This document shows positions 35,112-42,675 of a stretch of 64,000 nucleotides of DNA, one piece after another. The first letter of the stretch is position 1, and each line of letters starts with the position of its first letter. Under the pieces are notes generated by a model. It was given only the letters and a program-made list of their open reading frames with translations. It ran no database searches and had not been told where the DNA came from. This stretch comes from Pricia antarctica. GTDB lineage: Bacteria > Bacteroidota > Bacteroidia > Flavobacteriales > Flavobacteriaceae. The position numbers were made by a program, and so were the translations under genes. The stretch covers positions 310,001 through 374,000 of the forward strand of contig NZ_FNAO01000003.1 in assembly GCF_900101815.1 (NCBI RefSeq), in the 5' to 3' direction.

Positions 35112-36020
35112 TTATGAAAGTTTTTCCTTATTTAAGGTTTTTTGTGCTGTATGTTCTCGCTTAAAACCATGTACCACTTGTCCGAGAAAATCCTTGGGCA
35201 GTTTTTCGTCGCCCGGATATCCCAATTTGATTTTACCCCCGGCCTCGGGAATGTAGTTCGTTTTGAAGAGATAATCCCAAAGGCTGAGGCTGATCCCAAA
35301 ATTGACGCCATATTTGCCTTCTGGCAAATAATACGCGTGATGGTATAAATGCATGACCGGATTGTTCAGAATATATTTCAAAGGCCCCCAAGTGATTTTG
35401 ATGTTCGAATGGTTAAAATGTCCGATGGCGATGGCAAAGAAATGTACGATATAGGCCTGCTCGGGTTCAAAACCGCCCAAAATCATGACCCCGAAAGTTT
35501 TTAGGGGTTTGTACAGAATATTTTCCATCCAATGGAAACGCAAATGTGCGGCAAATCCCATTTCCTTCACGCTGTGGTGCACTTCATGGAACCGCCAAAG
35601 AAACTCGTATTTGTGCAGTAAAATATGGGTGAACCACTGTACGAAGTCGAGGATGATAAAGAAAATCAAAAGCTGCCCCCACATGGGCCAGGCGGACATA
35701 TCGATAAGGGCCAGGCTTTTTGCCGTTATTCCCAAATCGCTGAAAAGCACCTCTAAAACTTTATAAAAACCGCTGATGACAATGGCGAACAGGAAAAAGT
35801 TGAAAAACATATAAAATCCGTCCAACCAAAAATCCTTCCTGAAAATTCCCTGTTCCTTGCGCCAAGGAAAAATGATTTCTAAAAGCCAAACCACAAGCGA
35901 GATGGCGATTAGTCCCCAAAAATAGTTTGTATACCAAGGCACCTCGAACAAAATGGACTTCCAAGTCCAATTTATCATGCCGATAAAGGCGTTGCCAAAT
36001 GCTTCTATGTATTCCATCAT
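35112..36020 (-). CDS. sterol desaturase/fatty acid hydroxylase family membrane protein
   Basis: A 302-residue integral membrane protein of the di-iron hydroxylase superfamily. Histidine boxes: HILLHKYEFLWRFHEVHHS (about residues 132-150), HFNHSN (about 198-203) and HLYHHAYYLPEGKYGVNFG (about 224-242). These enzymes hydroxylate or desaturate lipids using oxygen. Its divergent promoter carries one of the shared palindromes (36069-36082) with a perfect -7 box, so it is probably co-regulated with the sulfur genes. The substrate is unknown. Confidence 0.9.
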   Translation of the reverse strand: MMEYIEAFGNAFIGMINWTWKSILFEVPWYTNYFWGLIAISLVVWLLEIIFPWRKEQGIFRKDFWLDGFYMFFNFFLFAIVISGFYKVLEVLFSDLGITAKSLALIDMSAWPMWGQLLIFFIILDFVQWFTHILLHKYEFLWRFHEVHHSVKEMGFAAHLRFHWMENILYKPLKTFGVMILGGFEPEQAYIVHFFAIAIGHFNHSNIKITWGPLKYILNNPVMHLYHHAYYLPEGKYGVNFGISLSLWDYLFKTNYIPEAGGKIKLGYPGDEKLPKDFLGQVVHGFKREHTAQKTLNKEKLS

Positions 36021-36038
36021 CTTCTAGAGATCAATATG

Positions 36039-36082
36039 CAAAGATAAACCATACCCTCCGTAAAGTCGGTAACAATGGTTAC
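36039..36082 (-). promoter_or_regulatory. GTAAC-N4-GTTAC site with -7 box, sterol-desaturase-like gene promoter
   Basis: The palindrome GTAAC-AATG-GTTAC (36069-36082) is followed on the minus strand by TATCTTTG (36046-36039), a perfect TAnnTTTG box. Spacing is 29.5 bp from centre to box, as at the other sites. The gene starts at 36020. Confidence 0.75.
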
Positions 36083-36138
36083 ATACTAAGCGTAGTTCTC
36101 GAGCCACTTACAATTAATCAAGCTCTTCTACGAGCTAT

Positions 36139-36182
36139 GTAACCAAAGTTACTGCCAGGCCAGTTCGCATTACCTAACTTTA
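36139..36182 (+). promoter_or_regulatory. GTAAC-N4-GTTAC site with -7 box, persulfide dioxygenase promoter
   Basis: GTAAC-CAAA-GTTAC (36139-36152) and TAACTTTA (36175-36182) again have 29.5 bp from centre to box. The MBL-rhodanese gene starts at 36221. Confidence 0.75.
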
Positions 36183-36220
36183 CACTATTAAAACAACACC
36201 ATTAGAAGAAGATATAGGAT

Positions 36221-37564
36221 ATGAAAATAAAACAATTTGAAGACAAACCTCTGGCGCATTACTCATACGCTATAGTAAGTGAAGGAAAAATGGCCTTGGT
36301 AGATCCCGCGAGAGATCCCATGCCCTATTATGAATTTGCAGAAGCACAGAACGCCGAGATTGTTGCTGTTTTCGAAACCCACCCACATGCCGATTTTGTG
36401 AGTAGCCACTTGCAAATCCATAAAGAAACGGGTGCAATGATTTATACAAGCAAATTAATAAGTGCCGACTACCCCCATAAACCCTTTGATGACGGCGATT
36501 CGTGGAAAATGGGAAAAGTGGTGTTCAAGGCACTCAATACGCCCGGTCATTCTCCCGATAGCATTTCCATTGTGGCAACGGACGAACATGGCAAACATGC
36601 GGTATTCACCGGGGATACATTATTCATCGGCGATGTAGGCCGGCCCGATCTTCGCGAGAAAGCGGGTAATATGAGGGCGAAAAGGGAAGAGTTGGCATCG
36701 AGTATGTACCATACCATCCAAAACAAATACACGGATCTGCCCGATGATACCTTGGTCTATCCTGCCCATGGCGCTGGGTCGCTCTGTGGTAAGAATATGA
36801 GTGACGAATCATCGAGCACATTGGGCAATGAACGTATGGGCAACTGGGCCTTTAAAGAGCAGACCGAAGACGAGTTCGTAAAGCAGATTCTGAGCGATCA
36901 GCCCTTTATACCTTCCTATTTTGGTTTTGATGTGGATATCAACAAAAACGGGGCTCCCAATTTCAGGGACAGTATATCGAAAGTTCCGTTTCGGGCCCAT
37001 ATTTCCCAAGTTGAGAAAGACTACATTATTGTTGATACGAGGGATGCAGATCATTTTAAGGAAAATCACCTGCCCGGTAGCGTAAACATAATGGCACGCA
37101 ACGAAGACGATAAGATCGAGACCTGGTTGGGCGCTATCGTGCAACCTGAAGAGCGTTTTTATTTGGTGGTGGATAGTGTCCGGAATATCGCCGGAATTCT
37201 GGAACGTATTGCCAAGATAGGCTACGAAACCCAATTGCAGGCCGTAGTCACACTGTCCGCTACAAGCCTTGAATCGGAGGCGGAATTCGATTTTTCAGAT
37301 TTCCAAAAGCATCCCGACAACTATACCATATTGGATGTCAGGAACAAAAGCGAAGTGGAGGAAGAAAAGTACTTTGAACATAGTATAAACCTTCCCCTGA
37401 ACGATCTTCGCAATTCCATCGATCAGATTCCGACCTCAAAACCTATTGTGGTGCATTGCGCCGGAGGATACCGGAGTGCCGCAGGCAGTAGCATCGTAAG
37501 CAAGGAAGTTAAAAAAGCCAAAGTCTATGACCTTGGGGAAAAAGTGAATGAATTTAAATCATAA
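36221..37564 (+). CDS. MBL-fold persulfide dioxygenase–rhodanese fusion (CstB-like)
   Basis: A 447-residue protein with an N-terminal metallo-beta-lactamase-fold domain (residues about 1-240) and two rhodanese-like domains. The metal motif is ETHPHADFVSSH (His54, His56, Asp58, His63), followed by TPGHSPDS and GDTLFIGDVGRPDL typical of ETHE1-type persulfide dioxygenases. The first rhodanese domain (about 255-345) has no cysteine in its loop (VVDSVRN); the second (about 355-447) has active Cys413 in HCAGGYRS. This arrangement matches CstB-like enzymes that oxidise persulfides to sulfite and thiosulfate. Under the shared palindromic promoter. Confidence 0.9.
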   Translation: MKIKQFEDKPLAHYSYAIVSEGKMALVDPARDPMPYYEFAEAQNAEIVAVFETHPHADFVSSHLQIHKETGAMIYTSKLISADYPHKPFDDGDSWKMGKVVFKALNTPGHSPDSISIVATDEHGKHAVFTGDTLFIGDVGRPDLREKAGNMRAKREELASSMYHTIQNKYTDLPDDTLVYPAHGAGSLCGKNMSDESSSTLGNERMGNWAFKEQTEDEFVKQILSDQPFIPSYFGFDVDINKNGAPNFRDSISKVPFRAHISQVEKDYIIVDTRDADHFKENHLPGSVNIMARNEDDKIETWLGAIVQPEERFYLVVDSVRNIAGILERIAKIGYETQLQAVVTLSATSLESEAEFDFSDFQKHPDNYTILDVRNKSEVEEEKYFEHSINLPLNDLRNSIDQIPTSKPIVVHCAGGYRSAAGSSIVSKEVKKAKVYDLGEKVNEFKS

Positions 37565-37568
37565 CATC

Positions 37569-38048
37569 ATGGAAAATACAAATTTGAACAGTATCGGATT
37601 GAGCGAGAAAAGTTCGGTTGAGACCGCTGAACACTTAAATGACCTATTGTCAAACTATCAATTGTTCTACATGAACCTTAGGGGGTTCCATTGGAACATC
37701 AAGGGCAAAAAATTCTTTGAATTGCATCTTAAATTTGAAGAACTTTACAACGATGCCCTTGTTAAGGTGGATGAAATTGCCGAACGGGTTCTTACCTTAG
37801 GGGAATCGCCATTGCATTCCTTCAAAAAATATCTTGAGACCACCGAGATACAATCGGTTGAAAATATAACCGATGGCGAAATCGCAGTTGACAAAATTCT
37901 TGGGGCATTACGGATTTTACTGGCAAAGGAAAGGACCATATTAAATATAGCCTCCCAAGCCAATGACGAGGGTACCGTTGCCTTGATGAGTGATTACATC
38001 GTTCAGCAAGAAAAATTGGTTTGGATGCTTACATCCTATTTGGGATAA
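37569..38048 (+). CDS. dps: Dps-family DNA-protecting ferritin-like protein
   Basis: A 159-residue Dps from the ATG at 37569, four bases after the upstream stop. Ferroxidase ligands at the subunit interface are visible: FHWNIKGKKFFELHLKFEELYNDALVKVDEIAER. Dps dodecamers oxidise and store iron and protect DNA during oxidative stress. Position directly after the persulfide dioxygenase suggests co-transcription, linking sulfide or persulfide exposure to iron/oxidative protection. Confidence 0.93.
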   Translation: MENTNLNSIGLSEKSSVETAEHLNDLLSNYQLFYMNLRGFHWNIKGKKFFELHLKFEELYNDALVKVDEIAERVLTLGESPLHSFKKYLETTEIQSVENITDGEIAVDKILGALRILLAKERTILNIASQANDEGTVALMSDYIVQQEKLVWMLTSYLG

Positions 38049-38133
38049 TTGCGGTATTTTTTTAACTTGAGCCATGGGGTGTATCAGGTTTTAGGTACAG
38101 AAGAGAACTAACAGTTTTCAGTATCACATTTGA

Positions 38134-39444
38134 ATGGCAAAACTGTCTCGGACATATCAAATCACGACACTTACTGGCGTAGCCTTGGTGGTGGCAAATA
38201 TGATCGGGACAGGTGCGTTCACCAGTTTGGGGTTTCAATTAAAAGATTTACAGAATCCCACTATCATACTTATTCTTTGGGTTCTGGGCGGCCTCATTGC
38301 TTTATCCGGAGCTTATAGTTATGCCGAGATAGGCACGCATATCCAAAAATCGGGTGGTGAATATGCTTTTTTGACCAAGCTGTTTCATCCGCTCATCGGG
38401 TATTTATCGGGATGGATTTCCATCACCGTTGGGTTTGCGGCACCTATTGCTTTGTCAGCGATGGCGTTTGTGGCGTACTTTCCTTTTTTTAATCTCGACC
38501 CCAAATGGGCGAGCATTGTATTGGTGGCATTAATCACGCTGATTCACACCAGAAGTTTAGAGGTAAGCTCGAAGTTTCAAAATATAAGCACTATTCTAAA
38601 AATCGCTTTAATAGTTGTTCTTATCGGTATCGGCTTATGGCAAATTCCATCCTTCGACAACGTAGGGGTTTTGAAAAATACGGACTATTCCAATTTAATG
38701 TCACCGGCATTCGCCGTAGCACTTATTTATGTGAGTTATTCCTATTCCGGTTGGAATGCCGCCGCATATATAACCGAGGAATTTAAAAATCCCCAAAAGT
38801 CCTTACCAATAGCGTTAATAGGTGGGACCCTTTTGGTAACGGTGCTATACACACTTTTACAATATGTTTTCTTAAAACACGTACCTATCGCAGATTTAAA
38901 AGGACAGTTAAATGTCGGAACGATCGCGATGAATAGAATGATCGGGGAAAATTATGGGAAAATGTTTGGCTTGGCCATTTCACTTTTATTGGTATCCGGC
39001 ATAAGTGCAATGGTATGGGTGGGCTCAAGGGTGACTTCAAGCATTGCCAAAGACCACAGGTTTTGGCGATATTTCAAACCAAAAAAAAATACAATCCCGC
39101 AGAAGGCCCTGTGGTTACAATTTGCCATAAGTGCTTTCTTGATCCTTACCGGAACTTTTGAGCAAATCTTGATTTACTGTGGTATTCTGTTAACCATATC
39201 TTCTATGGCAACTGTTTTAGGGGTTTTTAAATTACGATACTCGTATAAAAAAACGCAAACCCATAGATATAAAAGCCCGCTTTTTCCCCTATTTCAAATT
39301 ATCTTTATTATTTTATCCCTTTGGATGATAGTATATGCTTTTATCAACAGCCCAGTTGAAATTATTGTGGGTTTCGGAAATCTGCTCATCGGTTTTTTAA
39401 CCTACTGGTGGAGTATTCAATTAAACAAAAACTCAAAAACGTAA
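38134..39444 (+). CDS. APC-superfamily amino acid permease
   Basis: A 436-residue transporter with about 12 hydrophobic helices. The first helix carries the APC signature VVANMIGTGAFTSLGFQL, followed by LSGAYSYAEIGTHIQKSGGEYAF. Such carriers exchange or import amino acids. It is encoded 85 bp after dps and 5 bp before the exported methyltransferase, which probably shares its transcript. Substrate not determinable. Confidence 0.88.
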   Translation: MAKLSRTYQITTLTGVALVVANMIGTGAFTSLGFQLKDLQNPTIILILWVLGGLIALSGAYSYAEIGTHIQKSGGEYAFLTKLFHPLIGYLSGWISITVGFAAPIALSAMAFVAYFPFFNLDPKWASIVLVALITLIHTRSLEVSSKFQNISTILKIALIVVLIGIGLWQIPSFDNVGVLKNTDYSNLMSPAFAVALIYVSYSYSGWNAAAYITEEFKNPQKSLPIALIGGTLLVTVLYTLLQYVFLKHVPIADLKGQLNVGTIAMNRMIGENYGKMFGLAISLLLVSGISAMVWVGSRVTSSIAKDHRFWRYFKPKKNTIPQKALWLQFAISAFLILTGTFEQILIYCGILLTISSMATVLGVFKLRYSYKKTQTHRYKSPLFPLFQIIFIILSLWMIVYAFINSPVEIIVGFGNLLIGFLTYWWSIQLNKNSKT

Positions 39445-39449
39445 TACCA

Positions 39450-40121
39450 ATGAAATTAAAATCGTTTTTATCAACAGCAACCTTTATGGTCTCATCATTA
39501 CTATTTTCACAGCACAAGCCTCAACATAAAGACAGTACAAAATCTGCCAATGAATATATGCACCAATCTTCTACCGAAGACTTGGTCAAGCTATTTGATT
39601 CGCCAGAGCGTGATGCCTACCAAAAACCCGAAAAGGTGCTGGACTATTTGGGTGAAATAAAGGACAAAAAAATAATGGATATTGGGGCCGGCTCAGGTTA
39701 TTTTTCGGTAAAACTGGCAGATAAAGGTGCAAATGTAATTGCTGCCGATGTAAGTGACGAGTTTCAAAAAGCACTAAAAAAACGGATACAGGATAACAAT
39801 CTTAAAAATATAGAACTTCGTAAAATCCCTTATGATGGTCCGAATTTGGCGGACAATGAAGTGGATATGGTGTTGATTGTAAACACCTATCACCACATAG
39901 AAAACAGAAGTGACTATTTTTCAAAAGTCAAAAAAGGGATAAAAGGGAACGGTGAACTGGTAATTATAGATTACTTCAAAACAGATTTTCCCGTCGGGCC
40001 ACCAACCTACCATAAGGTCTCGATGGATGAAGTCATAACAGAACTAAAAAAAGCAGGCTATGCGCATTTTGAGGTTAATGTTGAATTATTACCTTATCAA
40101 TATATTATCAGGGTAAAGTAA
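39450..40121 (+). CDS. exported class I SAM-dependent methyltransferase-like protein
   Basis: A 223-residue protein from the ATG at 39450, five bases after the permease stop. The first 20 residues (MKLKSFLSTATFMVSSLLFS) form a signal peptide. The body is a Rossmann methyltransferase: motif I IMDIGAGSGYFSVKL (about 75-89), acidic loop AADVS, motif IV NEVDMVLIVNTYHHIE. A methyltransferase needs S-adenosylmethionine, which is cytoplasmic, so the export signal is odd. Either the signal acts as an inner-membrane anchor or the protein works in the periplasm in an unknown way. Confidence 0.8.
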   Translation: MKLKSFLSTATFMVSSLLFSQHKPQHKDSTKSANEYMHQSSTEDLVKLFDSPERDAYQKPEKVLDYLGEIKDKKIMDIGAGSGYFSVKLADKGANVIAADVSDEFQKALKKRIQDNNLKNIELRKIPYDGPNLADNEVDMVLIVNTYHHIENRSDYFSKVKKGIKGNGELVIIDYFKTDFPVGPPTYHKVSMDEVITELKKAGYAHFEVNVELLPYQYIIRVK

Positions 40122-40603
40122 AACGCGGAAAACTCTTGATGTTGTCCGGGCTAAAATCAGGATTCAGTCTCAAATACGTCTTCATGGCCTCCTCCGCTTT
40201 TTGGCTATGTTTTTTTTCGATTCCTACCATATTTGGCCGCTACTCCCTGGGTCGTTACGAAACCCACGTTATAGGTCTTTCCAAAATCAAGATGTGAACC
40301 TTTGTAATAAATTTCCTGAATGCGATGGCCGGTCGGGTTTTCAATCCGCATATTCACTTGCAAACCTAACATGCGTTTTACATAACCCTTAATTTCCCTG
40401 TCTTCGTAAACAATGGTGAACTTGCCCACAAATGCACTATGAAAACCACATTGCACAATACGTGCCCCATTGACCTCAACGGCCTTATAAATTCGGTTGT
40501 GTTTATGTGCGATCAGACAAATATCACCAACCGTTTCCACGACTTCTCCTGTAGCTTCATAAAACAGTTCGGGATGAGGCGCAAGATAGCCGTGCACGTC
40601 CGT
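40108..40603 (-). pseudogene. collapsed 5'-nucleotidase/SoxB-like metallophosphatase gene
   Basis: Pieces are in order but with large deletions. A TDVHGYLAPHPELFYE start (metallophosphatase motif) joins to AHKHNRIYKAVEVNGARIVQCG (normally GHTHNRIY) and then to the C-terminal domain (IENPTGHRIQEIYYKG…VSFVTTQGVAAKYG-like). A run of eight A's at about 40209-40216 shifts the frame; after it KAEEAMKTYLRLNPDFSPDN continues to the stop at 40108. The metal site is destroyed. SoxB-like and 5'-nucleotidase families cannot be separated here. Confidence 0.7.
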
Positions 40604-40715
40604 TTATAAATAGAATGTTGATTTTAACTGTCGCATATTTCGCTATAGGTTTAGGTTATTTCAGAAAGGGACGGATCAGTGTGTTACAAATTACCGTCTC
40701 ATTTCGGAAAAAATA

Positions 40716-41336
40716 CTACTTTAAACTGTTCAAGAACGTTTTAAATTCCGGGGCGCTATAATCCGCCATTCCCTTATGCGTCATGGCCAAATTTCCATCG
40801 GCATCGATGACATAGGTAGTGGGAATGGCCGACGAATGATACATTGCAGGAAGGTTGCTGGCGGGGGCATAAATCGGCAGGTGGTAGCCCTTGCGCTTAT
40901 CGAAGGCCTTTGCCTTTTCAAAATCGTCGTCTAATGAAAGTAATACGAAAGCCACCTCATCGCCCATTTCTTCATGCAGGGTATCGATACTCGGCATTTC
41001 GGCGATACAGGGAGGGCACCAGGTCGCCCACATATTCAAAAAAATGACCTTGCCCTTCAGTTCTTCCAATGAAGTAGTATTGCCATCGGCATCAACCAGT
41101 TTTAGGTTGAAATCCGCTGGGGTAAGAACTGGCAAATTTTCCGTTTCACTTGCGTTTTCATTGTTCCTAATTTGAGCAATTTGCTCCACGTCGGGGTTCA
41201 TTAAGCCCGTCGCGAGCAGCCCGCGCTGTGCAAAACCGATGACCTCGGTATGCAGACCGGTTACGTACAGGGTAATCGCCACTACAGCAAAAATTCCGTA
41301 CTCGATCCATGTTCTTTTTGAGCTCTTATTTTTCAT
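40716..41336 (-). CDS. TlpA-family thioredoxin-like protein
   Basis: A 206-residue membrane-anchored thioredoxin-fold protein. A signal anchor spans about residues 10-28, then a periplasmic domain with the redox motif WATWCPPC (Cys107, Cys110) and the cis-proline segment AIPTTYVID. TlpA/ResA-like proteins reduce periplasmic disulfides. It is last in a DoxX–DsrE–TlpA gene run, where it may keep the DsrE-like protein reduced. Confidence 0.92.
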   Translation of the reverse strand: MKNKSSKRTWIEYGIFAVVAITLYVTGLHTEVIGFAQRGLLATGLMNPDVEQIAQIRNNENASETENLPVLTPADFNLKLVDADGNTTSLEELKGKVIFLNMWATWCPPCIAEMPSIDTLHEEMGDEVAFVLLSLDDDFEKAKAFDKRKGYHLPIYAPASNLPAMYHSSAIPTTYVIDADGNLAMTHKGMADYSAPEFKTFLNSLK

Positions 41337-41384
41337 TGTTTTATGTTTTATTGAAATTTATAATCGGTTTTAATCTTCTTAGGT

Positions 41385-41807
41385 TTATAGGCTCAAGCTT
41401 CTATAGCCCTTTTTCTGAAGCTGAAAGTTATACAGGATTCCGTTTTCCACGATCTTCATTTCCTTGGGTACCCTAGTTTTATTCACCTTGAATTTATCCA
41501 GTGAAAAACCGCAGGCCACTAATTGCACCCCGGCCTTTTCCGCCCTTTTAATAAAGTCGCCCATTTTTTCGGCATTGGTTATATCGCCGATTCCCTGTCC
41601 GCAGATGATGACCTGAAAATCTCCGTATGCATCCCCTTCCTCGGTTTTGAGCGCTTCGGCCGTCAGGATTATGGGTTGTAGTTGTGGTACTTTTTTCGTT
41701 AAAACCACGTAATTGTTCTTATCGTTGTCCATTTGCTGGGCCTGTAGGTTAGCGGTGCTAAACAGGGTGAGCATTAAAAAGATCGAACTAAAGATGTATG
41801 TTTTCAT
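41385..41807 (-). CDS. exported DsrE-family sulfurtransferase-like protein
   Basis: A 140-residue protein with a signal peptide (MKTYIFSSIFLMLTLFSTANLQAQ) and a DsrE/DsrF-like fold. Candidate reactive cysteines are Cys69 (VIICGQGI) and Cys99 (LVACGFSLDKF); the latter sits where DsrE-type proteins carry the sulfur-binding cysteine. DsrE family members relay sulfur in oxidation pathways; export to the periplasm fits a role with thiosulfate or persulfide. It lies between DoxX (6 bp) and TlpA (48 bp). Confidence 0.85.
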   Translation of the reverse strand: MKTYIFSSIFLMLTLFSTANLQAQQMDNDKNNYVVLTKKVPQLQPIILTAEALKTEEGDAYGDFQVIICGQGIGDITNAEKMGDFIKRAEKAGVQLVACGFSLDKFKVNKTRVPKEMKIVENGILYNFQLQKKGYRSLSL

Positions 41808-41813
41808 TTTGAA

Positions 41814-42212
41814 TTATTTTAAAAGGTTATCGGTGTCGTTCAGGATGAAAAGAAGAAGTCCACCTAAAATTGCCATGTTTTTAAAAAGGGGTCCGAGTGT
41901 TGTAATCTGTCCCACTTGAACCGTTACTGTGATGGGTATGAGTACCGCCACCAAGATAATCGCCATCCATTTGGTTATATATCCGATTAAGAACATAAAA
42001 CCTGCCGCAAGCATAACGATACCCAACAGTACGACAAGCCAGTGTTGTTCGCCAAAAAAATGGGCGATACCCTTAAAGCTGGCCTGTTCGATTCGTTGGG
42101 CAGTTTTTTCTACATTGAGCAAGTGGTTAAAACCCGTCACTAAAAATATGCCGCTTATCAAAACGCGCAATAGTTGTATGGACCGACGGCTGATCAAAAG
42201 TTGTGTCGTCAT
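41814..42212 (-). CDS. DoxX-family membrane protein
   Basis: A 132-residue protein with four hydrophobic helices. The DoxX signature is visible in SIQLLRVLISGIFLVTGFNHLL and VMLAAGFMFLIGYITKWMAI. DoxX was first described as a subunit of a thiosulfate:quinone oxidoreductase, and other members act in thiol/oxidative stress complexes. First gene of the DoxX–DsrE–TlpA run, with a palindromic site 142 bp upstream (42354-42367). Confidence 0.88.
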   Translation of the reverse strand: MTTQLLISRRSIQLLRVLISGIFLVTGFNHLLNVEKTAQRIEQASFKGIAHFFGEQHWLVVLLGIVMLAAGFMFLIGYITKWMAIILVAVLIPITVTVQVGQITTLGPLFKNMAILGGLLLFILNDTDNLLK

Positions 42213-42323
42213 TTTTAAAAGATGTTAAAAAAGGGTACTGGATTTTTTGCGATGCTTGACCATAGCTTGCCATCTGCACATCGTTCTGTTTTGCAAAGGG
42301 GCAACGCTGCAATTGCAACGATT

Positions 42324-42367
42324 TGAATTTAAATGAAAAGTCAAAACTTATGTGTAACCTTTGTTAC
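42324..42367 (-). promoter_or_regulatory. GTAAC-N4-GTTAC site upstream of doxX operon
   Basis: The perfect palindrome GTAAC-CTTT-GTTAC (42354-42367). At the conserved distance on the minus strand is TAAATTCA (42331-42324), a weaker match to TAnnTTTG. Transcription would start near 42317, leaving a leader of about 105 nt before doxX. Confidence 0.6.
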
Positions 42368-42475
42368 TTAAGGGTGTTAAAGTAGGTATAAAATTCAATG
42401 ATAGGTATTACCCAATCTGTTCCTTGGTTCTCTTGGTGTTCCAAGACAGCTTGCACAATTGCATATGGATTGATG

Positions 42476-42613
42476 AAAAAGGGGGGCTCGTGGAATATCC
42501 CATCAAATCTCAGCGTCCTTTTTACCCTCGCGGTACTGTTTAACGGCGGTTTATTGGTCGGCTTCGGAGCCCGATATGCGGGTGAATGTAATAACACGTG
42601 TATGAATATATAA
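42476..42613 (+). pseudogene. fragment resembling a YeeE/YedE-family transporter
   Basis: The frame GGSWNIPSNLSVLFTLAVLFNGGLLVGFGARYAGECNNT contains GGLLVGFGARYAGEC, which resembles the GFGARxAGGCT motif of YeeE/YedE (TsuA-like) thiosulfate transporters. It breaks off four residues later at a stop. The rest of the 42213-42675 interval holds the palindromic site and no other gene. Confidence 0.55.
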
Positions 42614-42675
42614 AAATACACGTGTTCCATTTGTGGCTAATATTAGTATATACAGATCAAAGGATTATATACCAA

